Source: Cognatazoarcus halotolerans | GTDB taxonomy: Bacteria > Pseudomonadota > Gammaproteobacteria > Burkholderiales > Rhodocyclaceae | Length of the DNA: 64,000 nucleotides | Direction of reading: 5' to 3' | Assembly: GCF_009800965.1 (NCBI RefSeq) | Contig: NZ_WUAF01000016.1 | Coordinates: 18,315-82,314, forward strand | In this document: positions 52,101-60,807 of the stretch, piece by piece | Layout: each line of letters begins with the position of its first letter | Position numbering within the stretch: position 1 is the stretch's first letter | The notes under the pieces: model-generated | The model's database searches: none | Seen by the model: the letters and a program-made list of their open reading frames with translations, nothing else | Told to the model about the DNA's origin: nothing | Translations under genes and position numbers: made by a program

Positions 52101-55100
52101 CGGCGGTTACCAAAACGACATTCTCAGCGGTGGCAGTGGTGACGACACGCTCATCGGTGGCGTCGGTAACGACGATCTCGACGGCGGCGATGGTGACGAC
52201 CTGCTCAATGCTGGTTCGGGCAACGACATCATCGACGGCGGCGCCGACAACAGCGGTTCGGGAACTCTAGGCGATATCGCAGTTTTTTCTGGAGACCGGA
52301 ACACATACGTAATCACTCAGGACCACAGCGATTCGAGCGCCCTTCGGGTGGTATCGACAATTGGCGGCGAAGAGAACCTGGTCCGCAATGTCGAAGTGCT
52401 TAGATTCTCAAATGGCGATTACGAAGTCGCCTCCCTGGACCTTGGTGAATACCAGGTTGGCACAGATAACGACGATGCGCTGACGGGAACGGCGTTCGAC
52501 GATGTGCTGGTCGGCGGAGCGGGCAATGACACTCTCGCCGGTGGCGAGGGACGCAACCGCATACTCGGCGGTGAAGGCAATGACACGCTAACGAGCGGCG
52601 CCAGCGATGATTATCTCACTGGCGGATCAGGTGAAGACACGCTCATCGGTGGCGATGGGAACGACCGGCTCGAAGACACAGACCGAGAGAACAACACGCT
52701 CATTGGCGGAGCCGGCAATGACACCATCCTGGGTTCTGGCACGCTCGACGGCGGCGCTGACAATGACACCATTACCCTTTACGGTTCATCTGCATTCATT
52801 GGTATTGCCGACGGCGGAGATGGAAATGACAACCTGACCTACGTCGGAGGTGGAGCAAGCGACATCCTTCGTGGCGGAGCTGGAAACGACACGTTGTATC
52901 GCAGTGGTACCGGAGCCGCCGTGACTCTTGATGGTGGTGATGGCGACGACAACATCTACTCACAAAATAGCTATAACACCAGCGAAACGATGATCGGTGG
53001 CGACGGAAACGACACCATCCGCAGCTACTACGGAGACGACGTATTGCTGGGCGGGGCTGGCAACGACTATCTCGACGGCGGTTACCAAAACGACACTCTC
53101 AGCGGTGGCAGTGGTAACGACACGCTGATCGGTGGCGCCGGCAACGACGTCCTAGACGGCGGTGAAGGCGACGACCTGCTCAACGCGGGCTCGGGCAACG
53201 ACACCATCGACGGCGGAGACGACAACAGCGCTTCGGGAACATTGGGCGACATCGCGGTCTTCACTGGCGCACGTACAAGCTATTCCGTCGTCGGAGACGC
53301 GGTCGGTCTGACGATTTACGACAACCGGTTGAACTCCCCGGACGGCACGAATCGTGTCGTCAATGTCGAAACGATTCGGTTCGCGGATGGCGACGCAAAT
53401 GTCGCGACGGACTTCGTGGGCCTCATCATCAACGGCACGCCTGGCGACGACAATGGCGCGCCGGGCAATCCGGACGCGCTCATCGGCTCCATTTTGAATG
53501 ATCAGATATACGGCCTGGCAGGTAACGACCTGCTGGTCGGTTTGCAAGGTATCGACCTGCTGGTCGGCGGTGATGGCAATGACATCCTTCGTGGGGACGA
53601 AGGCACGGACACACTCCTCGGCGGCACTGGCGATGACGTGTTGTATGGAGGCAACCAGGACGACGAACTTTCCGGTGGTGATGGCAGTGATTACCTGTTC
53701 GGAGAATCCGGTGAGGACGATCTCTCAGGCGGCGATGGTGACGACCTGCTCTCCGGGGGCATAGGCGATGACGCGCTGGACGGCGGGGCCGGCACTGGCG
53801 ACATCGCCGTCTTCGAACGGGTGCGCGCAGACTATGTGGTCACCGCTGACGAGAACGACGCCACCCTTCTCCGCGTCACTACGCTTGACGGGACCGAAGA
53901 AGACACGGTCAGGAACGTCGAGATTTTTAGATTCTCCGACGGCGACTACCCGCTTGCCGCGCTCGGCATTGGTCTCTACATCGTCGGGTCGGATGTCGAC
54001 GATGCAATTACCGGCACCGACCAGGGTGATGTCGTGCTGGCGCGATTTGGTAACGACCAGGTCGATGCCGGCGACGGCAACAACCGTATCCTCGGTGGTG
54101 ACGGCAACGACGTCATCTCGAGTGGTTCCGGTGATGACTTCATCCTTGGCGGCAACGGCAACGACGCGATATCAAGCGGCGCCGGCGCCGATACGATCAT
54201 CGATACGGAAGGCGCCAATACGATTGACGCCGGCGCAGGTAACGATTTCATCGATGCCAGTGGAAATATCGCCGGTGGCGCGGGCGATGACGCGATTGTG
54301 TACCGTTGGCTCACCGGCGCCACCGACGACCTTGTCAGTGGCGGCGACGGTAACGACAGCATCACCATTCTGAGCTCCACCGGCCCGCTGGCCAATCTCA
54401 CCTTCGAAGGCAATGCCGGCGACGATGTCATTCAGGCGTCAAGCGCGAGCGGAACGGAGCGCATGTTTGGCGGCACAGGCAATGACACCTTGTCGTCAGG
54501 CGGCGGAGATGACCATCTCAGTGGTGACGAGGGCAATGATGTCCTCGATGGCGGCACAGGCAATGACACATTGCTCGGTGGTACCGGCGACGACCGGCTG
54601 TTTGGTGGCGATGGTGATGACAGCTTAAGCGGCGGCGACGGCGACGACGAGTTCTTCGGCGGCGCCGGCAATGACCGGATCGATGGGGGCGCAGACAACA
54701 GCAGCCTGGGAACGAGCGGCGACACCGCCTACTTCTCAGGACAGCGCGGCCAATATTCGGTCGTGCTCGGTGCTGAAGGGATCGACGTCTACGACAACCG
54801 CCTCACGTCACCGGACGGCGTGGACCGTCTGACAGGCATTGAGAGCATCGTGTTCTCGGATCTGACACTGACCTTCGACTCATCAATCTCAGGACTTGTG
54901 GTCACCGGCACACCCGGCGACGACGATGGACTGCCTGGAAATGCATCAAAACTGATCGGCACCAAGCTGGACGATCGAATCTTCGGTCTTGCCGGCAATG
55001 ATGTGCTTATCGGCGACGAAGGCGCTGATTTCCTGACAGGAGGCTTTGGCGCAGACATCTTTGAAGCGAGCATCTCAGCCATCAACGGCGACGTGATCGA

Positions 55101-58100
55101 AGATTTCGGCGCGCCCGATGTGCTTCGAGTGACCGATGCCAATCTGAGTGCGACTAATCTTCAGATCTCCACTGGCGCCGCTGCAACCGTCATTGGTATT
55201 GACGTGGATCTTGATGGCACAGCCGAAAGCACCTTCACCATGAAGGGCGCTTTCTCCGCCGGCGACCTAATCTTTTCGACCTCACCGTCGGGTGGAACGC
55301 TCATCTCATTGGTGAATACGGGCGGCCCAACGGCTTCGGGCTCCGAGATCACTGTACTTCCCGGCACAAGCACACCCCTCTCGGAACTGTTCGCCTGGAG
55401 TGACCCCGACGGTATCGATGACGTTTTGACGTTTTCGGTGGTAGATCAGACGACAGACGGAGGTTACCTGACTTTTGATGGGGTACAGGTTAGTCAAGCA
55501 GAAGGAAACACTATTTCGGATATATCCATATCCGACATTGAAAAGTGGGCGTTTACTTCGGGGGCAGATGGAGAGGTTGACGAAATTGCCCTCTATGTTG
55601 TCGACTCTCAAAATCACCTATCAGACGTAGCAACTTCCTATATACAAAGCGATCAATCGGTCTCACAACCAAAGTATGACGAAGTCCCACATTATCTTCT
55701 TGAATATTTCGCAAAAGAAATAGCCTATAGAAATCAGAACACAAGCACTGCAGGGCTGAACGAACTAAGCTCCGGCGCTTTAGTACTCCGTCAACAGGGT
55801 GATACCGTTCACAACGGTAAAGCATTGGACGCAAATGGAAATATTCTGGTCGATTTTGGTGCATCATCATTTCTCGATGGCTGGACGGTAGATGAAGTCT
55901 TTGAATACGGGACGTTTCGTGCAGTTGCATTAACGCATGAGAGTTACGCTTCAGTCATAGCTGTTCGAGGCACGGCAACCGGATTTGCTGACTGGAAAGA
56001 AAACTTCAGATCGACAGGCGTTGGTCTTCAAGAACTTTCCGATGCCTGGGAAACATCAGGTCTAAAGTCATGGATGGTCACGCACGACAAAAACATTGCA
56101 TTAACTGGGCATAGTCAAGCAGGTGCGCAAGCGCAACTAATTCTCCTTCTATCTCAATCTATGCAAGACGAAGTATCGATTTCACAATTGGATACTTTCA
56201 ACTCAGCAGGCCTTTCAGCAGCGCAGGTAATTGCATTCGATGCAAACTACGTAGAAGCCATTTCGATCAATCATGCCATTTCATCTGGCGATATTGTATC
56301 TCTAACAGGCGACGGTTTTGTTTATGGAGATGTTTATTACTACGACTTTTCGGCAATCAACCCTGGGTTTCTGAAAAGCATTGCCGAATGGCACACGGGC
56401 CACTGGGTTTACGTCGATCATGACGACCCTGCAAGTGATCTAACTCGTCAAATGACGAGTTCTCAATTCGTCAGCTTTGAGTTAGATGGCGTCAATCCAT
56501 ATGCAAGCAATCCAAATTACCATACTAGTTTTCATCAGATTGATGGAGTTGGAATCAACGAGATAAACAATCCATTATTCGGATATTTTGATAATTACCC
56601 TGGTGTCGATGGCGATTTTCCTACTAGGTTAATTTCCTTTGAAGAGCAGGTCGAATTTGCAGTAACTATCTTTAGCACGCTTACAGCTTTGGCAGCAGGG
56701 ACGCTGAGCGGCGGCTTGTCATTGGCTGCGACTTCAGCAATTCCTGGTAGCCTAACCATATTCAACGAATATCTCGATTCTCCTGATGCAATACATAACC
56801 CAGATAGTGCCATCGACTTTCTTGATGTATTTAAAGTATTCGGTACTCGTGAGAGTGTTGAGCATTTAAGAGAAACCTACGGTCCCGGTTTATTCTCATT
56901 TGTAGAAACTTTTTTTGTCAGAGTCTGGGATATCTGGAGCGGAATTTTTGAATTTTCTGGTCAATCTATCCTTGCGATAGGTAAGGCAATACAAAATGTG
57001 CTGTTAACGACAGCAGAATTCATTGCAGACCTTGTTTCAGCTACTGGAACGGCTGTCACCTCTGTCTTTGACAAAATGGCGGATTTGGTGGAGAGCGTCG
57101 ATTCTTCAAGTTTGGTGGCGGCATCAATTGTCTCTGCAGATAAATACAAAGAACTAATTTATGAGACCGAAGGGAATGTTATTTACAGTATTAACGATAG
57201 CGATGCAGCTATTGAACTTGCCCACGATCAGCACCTCATCGTTGGATCCTTAACGACGCTAGACGGTCTGCACGTCGTTAATTTTGGCATTAAGGATGAG
57301 GTCTTTGTTGCTGCAGCACAGTTCGAAGCAGAAGAGCTTCAGCGAAAAAAAGGTTCGGCCATCTTAAGCTACGATGCTGACAACGATGGCGTGAATGACA
57401 TGACAATCACACTAGAAGGAAACTTTCGCCTAGATAGTTTTGTTGTCGAAAATGTTGCCGACGGAACCTTTATCCGCTACCTGGGAAACGAAACGCCGAT
57501 TGCTGCCAATGATATTTATGAGACGTCCGAGTCATCAGCAATTGTGATCGAAAGTCTGCTACGAAACGACATTGACATAGATGGTGACGCTTTAACTGTA
57601 TCTGACATCGATCTAAGCGAAACCCGCGGACTTGTGACCGACAATGGCGACGGTACGTTCAATTACGATCCAAATGGCGCCTTCGATTTGCTGGAAGACG
57701 GAGAAGTCGCAACCGACTCTTTCTTCTATTTCGTGACAGATGGCGTCGACACAGTACGCGGAACAGTCGAAATTTCCATTACCGGAGAAAGTAATCCGAC
57801 CCCTGCCATCAACACATTGGTTGGCACATTGGGCAGTGACAACCTGATGGGCACTTCCGGCGCAGACGCGATCTACAGTCTGGGTGGCGACTACGACCGA
57901 ATGACTGGCGGTGCGGGTGCCGACGAATTCATCTTTGGTGCGGAGGCGTCAAACGGCCGCAGAGAGCGCGACGTCATCATGGACTACGAGGTGGGTGTCG
58001 ATTCGATTGTCTTGATTGATGGCGCGACGGTGGGGTCAGTGCGCGCGAGCACGGGTGGTGCCGTGATCTTCCTGGAAGGGGACGGTGATGCGATTTATGT

Positions 58101-58167
58101 GCGCGGCGATGGGGTCACGGACCACAATTTGACGATCTTTGCCGATGCAGAATTTGATTTTGGTTGA
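49120..58167 (+). CDS. giant RTX protein with lipase-like domain, type I secretion substrate
   Basis: A 3015-residue protein dominated by GGxGxDxxx-type calcium-binding nonapeptide repeats (about residues 1-2000), which fold as parallel beta-rolls once outside the cell. No N-terminal signal peptide is present. Residues 2090-2780 differ: a class 3 lipase-like alpha/beta-hydrolase segment with VIAVRGTATGFADW and nucleophile elbow GHS2332QAGAQ (the usual GHSxG has Ala for the last Gly), then YVDHDD. A tandem Ig/cadherin-like domain follows (about 2790-2895: NDIYETSESSAIVIESLLRND), then a final RTX block and a C-terminal region (VIMDYEVGVDSI to FDFG) suited as secretion signal. The PrtD/PrtE pair downstream is its probable exporter. 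Adhesin, lipase or biofilm roles are possible. Confidence 0.88.
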   Translation: MADIPGTNFDDALDGTLGDDKLTGLDGNDILNGLEGNDTLLGGSGNDVLDGGADNDTLDGGDGDDRLVGGTGEDTLVGGDGNDRLEDTDRENNTLIGGAGNDTLLGSGTLDGGADNDTITLYGSSSFSSTADGGDGNDNLTYVGGGTNDVMYGGAGNDTLYVSSSGYPVTLDGGDGDDSLSAQSRYNSSETMIGGDGNDTIRSYYGDDVLLGGAGNDYLDGGYQNDILSGGSGDDTLIGGVGNDDLDGGDGDDLLNAGSGNDIIDGGADNSGSGTLGDIAVFSGDRNTYVITQDHSDSSALRVVSTIGGEENLVRNVEVLRFSNGDYEVASLDLGEYQVGTDNDDALTGTAFDDVLVGGAGNDTLAGGEGRNRMLGGEGNDTLTSGASDDYLNGGSGEDTLVGGDGNDRLEDTDRENNTLIGGAGNDTLLGSGALDGGADNDTITLYGSSSFSSTADGGDGNDNLTYAGGGTNDVMYGGAGNDTLYVSSSGYPVTLDGGDGDDSLSAQSRYNSSETMIGGDGNDTIRSYYGDDVLLGGAGNDYLDGGYQNDTLSGGSGDDTLIGDVGDDSLGGGDGDDLLNAGSGNDTIDGGDDNSTSGTLGDIAIISESISQFVIVRDTTDPDAIQVRRLNGSEIDVIKNVEILRFNDGDIDISTLNSGEFVEGTSGEDSLSGTDGDDLIDGGAGNDTLTAGPGIDVLVGGAGDDLLEGQNDDIAYFSGSSAQFSWFKITSGPYAGGWQVADITANPTLGVDIVVGISTLRFTDIDVRIGPVPGKVIEGTNFDDALDGTLGDDTLSGLDGNDILNGLEGNDTLLGGSGNDVLDGGADNDTLDGGDGDDRLVGGTGEDTLVGGDGNDRLEDTDRENNTLIGGAGNDTLLGSGTLDGGADNDTITLYGSSSFSSTADGGDGNDNLTYVGGGTNDVMYGGAGNDTLYVSSSGYPVTLDGGDGDDSLSAQSRYNSSETMIGGDGNDTIRSYYGDDVLLGGAGNDYLDGGYQNDILSGGSGDDTLIGGVGNDDLDGGDGDDLLNAGSGNDIIDGGADNSGSGTLGDIAVFSGDRNTYVITQDHSDSSALRVVSTIGGEENLVRNVEVLRFSNGDYEVASLDLGEYQVGTDNDDALTGTAFDDVLVGGAGNDTLAGGEGRNRILGGEGNDTLTSGASDDYLTGGSGEDTLIGGDGNDRLEDTDRENNTLIGGAGNDTILGSGTLDGGADNDTITLYGSSAFIGIADGGDGNDNLTYVGGGASDILRGGAGNDTLYRSGTGAAVTLDGGDGDDNIYSQNSYNTSETMIGGDGNDTIRSYYGDDVLLGGAGNDYLDGGYQNDTLSGGSGNDTLIGGAGNDVLDGGEGDDLLNAGSGNDTIDGGDDNSASGTLGDIAVFTGARTSYSVVGDAVGLTIYDNRLNSPDGTNRVVNVETIRFADGDANVATDFVGLIINGTPGDDNGAPGNPDALIGSILNDQIYGLAGNDLLVGLQGIDLLVGGDGNDILRGDEGTDTLLGGTGDDVLYGGNQDDELSGGDGSDYLFGESGEDDLSGGDGDDLLSGGIGDDALDGGAGTGDIAVFERVRADYVVTADENDATLLRVTTLDGTEEDTVRNVEIFRFSDGDYPLAALGIGLYIVGSDVDDAITGTDQGDVVLARFGNDQVDAGDGNNRILGGDGNDVISSGSGDDFILGGNGNDAISSGAGADTIIDTEGANTIDAGAGNDFIDASGNIAGGAGDDAIVYRWLTGATDDLVSGGDGNDSITILSSTGPLANLTFEGNAGDDVIQASSASGTERMFGGTGNDTLSSGGGDDHLSGDEGNDVLDGGTGNDTLLGGTGDDRLFGGDGDDSLSGGDGDDEFFGGAGNDRIDGGADNSSLGTSGDTAYFSGQRGQYSVVLGAEGIDVYDNRLTSPDGVDRLTGIESIVFSDLTLTFDSSISGLVVTGTPGDDDGLPGNASKLIGTKLDDRIFGLAGNDVLIGDEGADFLTGGFGADIFEASISAINGDVIEDFGAPDVLRVTDANLSATNLQISTGAAATVIGIDVDLDGTAESTFTMKGAFSAGDLIFSTSPSGGTLISLVNTGGPTASGSEITVLPGTSTPLSELFAWSDPDGIDDVLTFSVVDQTTDGGYLTFDGVQVSQAEGNTISDISISDIEKWAFTSGADGEVDEIALYVVDSQNHLSDVATSYIQSDQSVSQPKYDEVPHYLLEYFAKEIAYRNQNTSTAGLNELSSGALVLRQQGDTVHNGKALDANGNILVDFGASSFLDGWTVDEVFEYGTFRAVALTHESYASVIAVRGTATGFADWKENFRSTGVGLQELSDAWETSGLKSWMVTHDKNIALTGHSQAGAQAQLILLLSQSMQDEVSISQLDTFNSAGLSAAQVIAFDANYVEAISINHAISSGDIVSLTGDGFVYGDVYYYDFSAINPGFLKSIAEWHTGHWVYVDHDDPASDLTRQMTSSQFVSFELDGVNPYASNPNYHTSFHQIDGVGINEINNPLFGYFDNYPGVDGDFPTRLISFEEQVEFAVTIFSTLTALAAGTLSGGLSLAATSAIPGSLTIFNEYLDSPDAIHNPDSAIDFLDVFKVFGTRESVEHLRETYGPGLFSFVETFFVRVWDIWSGIFEFSGQSILAIGKAIQNVLLTTAEFIADLVSATGTAVTSVFDKMADLVESVDSSSLVAASIVSADKYKELIYETEGNVIYSINDSDAAIELAHDQHLIVGSLTTLDGLHVVNFGIKDEVFVAAAQFEAEELQRKKGSAILSYDADNDGVNDMTITLEGNFRLDSFVVENVADGTFIRYLGNETPIAANDIYETSESSAIVIESLLRNDIDIDGDALTVSDIDLSETRGLVTDNGDGTFNYDPNGAFDLLEDGEVATDSFFYFVTDGVDTVRGTVEISITGESNPTPAINTLVGTLGSDNLMGTSGADAIYSLGGDYDRMTGGAGADEFIFGAEASNGRRERDVIMDYEVGVDSIVLIDGATVGSVRASTGGAVIFLEGDGDAIYVRGDGVTDHNLTIFADAEFDFG
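49195..49985 (+). repeat. RTX internal duplication, copy A1
   Basis: This stretch is repeated at an offset of exactly 2322 bases (51517-52307). By direct reading the two copies differ at almost no positions over about 790 bases (one difference seen near 49238), synonymous positions included. Similarity then continues with scattered changes to about 50280. Confidence 0.85.
50309..50935 (+). repeat. RTX internal duplication, diverged copy B1
   Basis: This block matches copy A1 at an offset of 975 bases, but with many synonymous differences, and matches B2 (52631 on) at an offset of 2322. The protein units share GNDRLEDTDRENNTLIGGAG and the SYYGDDVLLGGAGNDYLDGG segment. Confidence 0.7.
51517..52307 (+). 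repeat. RTX internal duplication, copy A2
   Basis: Near-identical second copy of 49195-49985. Near-identity at silent positions points to recent duplication or gene conversion inside this gene; it is also a likely site of assembly error in short-read data. Confidence 0.85.
52631..53235 (+). repeat. RTX internal duplication, diverged copy B2
   Basis: Fourth unit of the series. Its ends match B1 well, but its middle (about 52780-52975) is more diverged, encoding GSSAFIGIADGG and YRSGTGAAVTLDGG in place of the shared versions. This suggests patchwise gene conversion rather than simple duplication. Confidence 0.65.
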
Positions 58168-58187
58168 TTCAGGGAAGTTGAAAAAAA

Positions 58188-58826
58188 ATGAAAAACAGAC
58201 TGGTGAGTATTATTTTCGCGATTGCCTCGATTCTTGTCATGCCGGCATCAGCAGCGTTTGCTGCACCGTTGGGACTAGCGACACAGGCTCCAACGATTCA
58301 ATCTAGCTTTGCCTTCATTGATTTCTTCGAATTTTTTGGTGATGGTGATCTCTCGTCGTTCGGCGCTGCAGTGGATTCTACAAACGGCGTGTCTCCGAAT
58401 GGCTTTGCCGAGATCGGGTTTGGTATCGGTTTCAACCTTGCCGACCCGACGACAGGCGCGACGGGCGGGTTTGATGTTTTCGATGACGATGGATTGTTCC
58501 TGGGCGGTAACCTGAAGTCTGTGGGGTTTTCTGAAAATGTGATCGAGCTTGAATTCGACAATCTGGTGGGTGCCGGTGCAGCGGCGTTTAATTCTTCGGT
58601 GCTGATGCGTATTGCTTTTGATGATGTGCTTGGCCCAGACCCCTTTAGCGGACTGGTCGATGGCAACCCCTACACCGGGTCACTCTCGATCTCGAATGTA
58701 GCCAATACGGGCACAGTGCCAGTGCCGGCGACGCTGGCGTTGCTTGTCCCTGCTTTCGGCGCGTTGGTCTGGTCTCGCAAGCGTGCGCACCATGGCGTAG
58801 TGATCCGCGACATTCAGGTCTCGTAG
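58188..58826 (+). CDS. exported protein with PEP-CTERM-like C-terminus
   Basis: A 212-residue protein with a signal peptide (cleavage probably after AFAAP, near residue 26) and a C-terminal sorting region VPVPATLALLVPAFGALVWSRKR, a PEP-CTERM variant in which VPEP is read VPVP, followed by a helix and a basic cluster, and then an unusual extra tail of 14 residues. Such proteins are processed by exosortase; no exosortase gene is in the window. The middle domain, rich in Phe, Gly and Asp, has no recognised family. It starts 20 bases after the RTX stop codon, so it may be co-transcribed with it. Confidence 0.7.
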   Translation: MKNRLVSIIFAIASILVMPASAAFAAPLGLATQAPTIQSSFAFIDFFEFFGDGDLSSFGAAVDSTNGVSPNGFAEIGFGIGFNLADPTTGATGGFDVFDDDGLFLGGNLKSVGFSENVIELEFDNLVGAGAAAFNSSVLMRIAFDDVLGPDPFSGLVDGNPYTGSLSISNVANTGTVPVPATLALLVPAFGALVWSRKRAHHGVVIRDIQVS

Positions 58827-59109
58827 TCGTAGCTTGTTGGGGTAACTGAGTCGGTCCGGTTGCTGGCTTTGCTCCGGCGAAGTCGCCGCCTGTGTGCATT
58901 GAAACGTACGCGCAGGCCCGAGGCTTGACCAGAATACGCATGACATGGGCGCCGACCATTCGCCCGGAAATCGTTGCTTGTATTCAGAAGCCCTGACCCT
59001 TTTACGCGGAATGGCACCAATCACTCACGTCGATGGGTGCTTTTCGGTGTCCGCGTAACTCATCGTCAGTGCATATTGCTTACCACTACCTTCCGGCAGT
59101 CCTTCATCT

Positions 59110-60807
59110 ATGAGCAAGAGTGACCTACACCATCCACTCGCCAAGGGGTATGCGCAGGCGCGCTCTGCGCTGATTGCCGTCGGCGTTTTCAGCCTGTGCA
59201 TCAACCTGTTGATGCTCACATCGCCCCTTTACATGCTGCAGATATACGACCGGGTGCTCGTGTCGCGGAGCGTCGATACGCTACTCTTGTTGTCTGTCGT
59301 GGCGCTGGGTGCACTCGTCATACTCGGGGTTCTAGAGACGCTGAGGGCTCGCGTTCTGGTGCGTGTCGGCGCACGTTTCGACATTTCAATTTCCGAGGCA
59401 GTTTTTGAAAGCGTCATGAAAAGCGGCGCCGGAGCCCAACCGCTGCGTGATCTGGAGACCATCCGTACGTTTCTGACCGGGCGCAGCCTGACGGCCTTGT
59501 TTGACGCGCCATGGACGCCCCTCTACATCGCCTTGGTTTACGTGCTCCATCCCTGGCTTGGTCACGTGTCCCTCGTTGGTGCTGTCATGTTGTTCGTTAT
59601 TGCGCTGATCAATGAATCGGCCACGCGGGACATTCTGAAGAAGTCGACGGGGCAGATGATGCTCGCCAATCAATTTGTCGAAGCCGGCAGTCGAAATGCC
59701 GCGTCAATTGAAGCGATGGGCATGGTCTCCGGACTGAGCAAGGTGTGGCATCGTTGGCACGATGCAGGGCTTGCCTTTAATGCGGTCGCGACTGATCGTG
59801 GGGGGGCAATCGGCGGCGTGGCTAAATTTGTACGCATTACAGTCCAGATTGCGATTCTGAGCGTCGGTGCTTTCCTTGCGATCAACGAGATCACGACCGC
59901 CGGGGTGATGATTGCCGCTTCGATCATTACCGGCAGAGCACTTGCCCCGCTCGAATCTGCGATCTCGGGGTGGCGTTCTTTTCTTCAGGCGCGAGACGCA
60001 AGATCGCGCCTCTATGATCATCTTGAACAGTATTCCGGGACCGACGAACCGATGGCGCTCCCGCCCCCATCCGGCCGTCTTGTATTCGAGAATGTCTTTG
60101 CCGCCCCTCCGGGTGTCAAGAAGCCCGTACTCGCAGCAATCAGCTTTGATATCCAACCTGGCACAACCGTTGGTTTGACTGGACCCAGCGCAGCAGGCAA
60201 GTCAACCTTGGCTCGATTGATCGTTGGCGCATGGAAGCAACTGTCGGGCGACATCAGACTCGATGGTGCTGAATTTTCGCATTGGTCCAAGTCTCTCCTC
60301 GGACCCCACATCGGTTACCTCCCACAGGAAGTCGAGCTTCTGCCCGGGTCTGTTGCGCAAAATATCGCACGCTTTGGTCAGGCTGATGCTGATCTGGTTG
60401 TTGATGCAGCAAAGCTGGCAGGTGCTCACGATACGATCCAGCAGTTGCCTAATGGATACGAAACGATGATTGGCCCCGGCGGCGTCAATCTGTCCGGGGG
60501 CCAGCGGCAGCGAATCGGTCTGGCGCGTGCTTTTTATGGCCGCCCGGCGCTGGTGGTGCTGGATGAGCCCACTTCAAACCTGGATGCAGTGGGTGAATTC
60601 TCTGTACGGGCAGCCATTGCAGAACTCAAGGCTAACGGTCACACGGTTGTCGTTGTCGCACACCGGCCATCGCTTGTCGGTGGCGTCGATAAGATGATGG
60701 TGGTTCAACAAGGCCGATTGACTCATTTCGGCCCGACGGCAGAGGTCATGCCACAAGTCACCCGGAGACCAACACCCCTGGAGCCATGCACGGAGGTCTC
60801 ACTGTGA
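59110..60807 (+). CDS. type I secretion system permease/ATPase (PrtD family)
   Basis: A 565-residue ABC exporter with an N-terminal six-helix membrane domain (opening SLCINLLMLTSPLYMLQIYDRVLVSRS, the type I secretion pattern, interrupted by turns) and a C-terminal ATPase: Walker A GPSAAGKST, Q-loop YLPQEVELLPG, signature LSGGQRQRIGLARA, Walker B VVLDEPTSNLD and H-loop VAHRPS. No C39 peptidase domain is present, so it is the PrtD/LapB-like class that exports RTX proteins with uncleaved C-terminal signals. The adjacent giant RTX gene is the probable substrate. The outer-membrane TolC partner is not in the window. Confidence 0.92.
   Translation: MSKSDLHHPLAKGYAQARSALIAVGVFSLCINLLMLTSPLYMLQIYDRVLVSRSVDTLLLLSVVALGALVILGVLETLRARVLVRVGARFDISISEAVFESVMKSGAGAQPLRDLETIRTFLTGRSLTALFDAPWTPLYIALVYVLHPWLGHVSLVGAVMLFVIALINESATRDILKKSTGQMMLANQFVEAGSRNAASIEAMGMVSGLSKVWHRWHDAGLAFNAVATDRGGAIGGVAKFVRITVQIAILSVGAFLAINEITTAGVMIAASIITGRALAPLESAISGWRSFLQARDARSRLYDHLEQYSGTDEPMALPPPSGRLVFENVFAAPPGVKKPVLAAISFDIQPGTTVGLTGPSAAGKSTLARLIVGAWKQLSGDIRLDGAEFSHWSKSLLGPHIGYLPQEVELLPGSVAQNIARFGQADADLVVDAAKLAGAHDTIQQLPNGYETMIGPGGVNLSGGQRQRIGLARAFYGRPALVVLDEPTSNLDAVGEFSVRAAIAELKANGHTVVVVAHRPSLVGGVDKMMVVQQGRLTHFGPTAEVMPQVTRRPTPLEPCTEVSL

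Noticed and set aside
49195..53235. Regular short repeats that might suggest a CRISPR array or satellite DNA
   Set aside because: They are in-frame codons for GGxGxDxxx calcium-binding motifs of one long gene, with no unique spacers or cas genes.
55306..57149. Minus-strand frames inside the lipase-like insert
   Set aside because: They are short, overlap a continuous well-supported plus-strand gene and contain no domain pattern.
60786..60803. ATG 60786 as start of the HlyD-like protein
   Set aside because: GGAGG at 60792-60796 lies inside that extension and is correctly spaced for the GTG at 60804.
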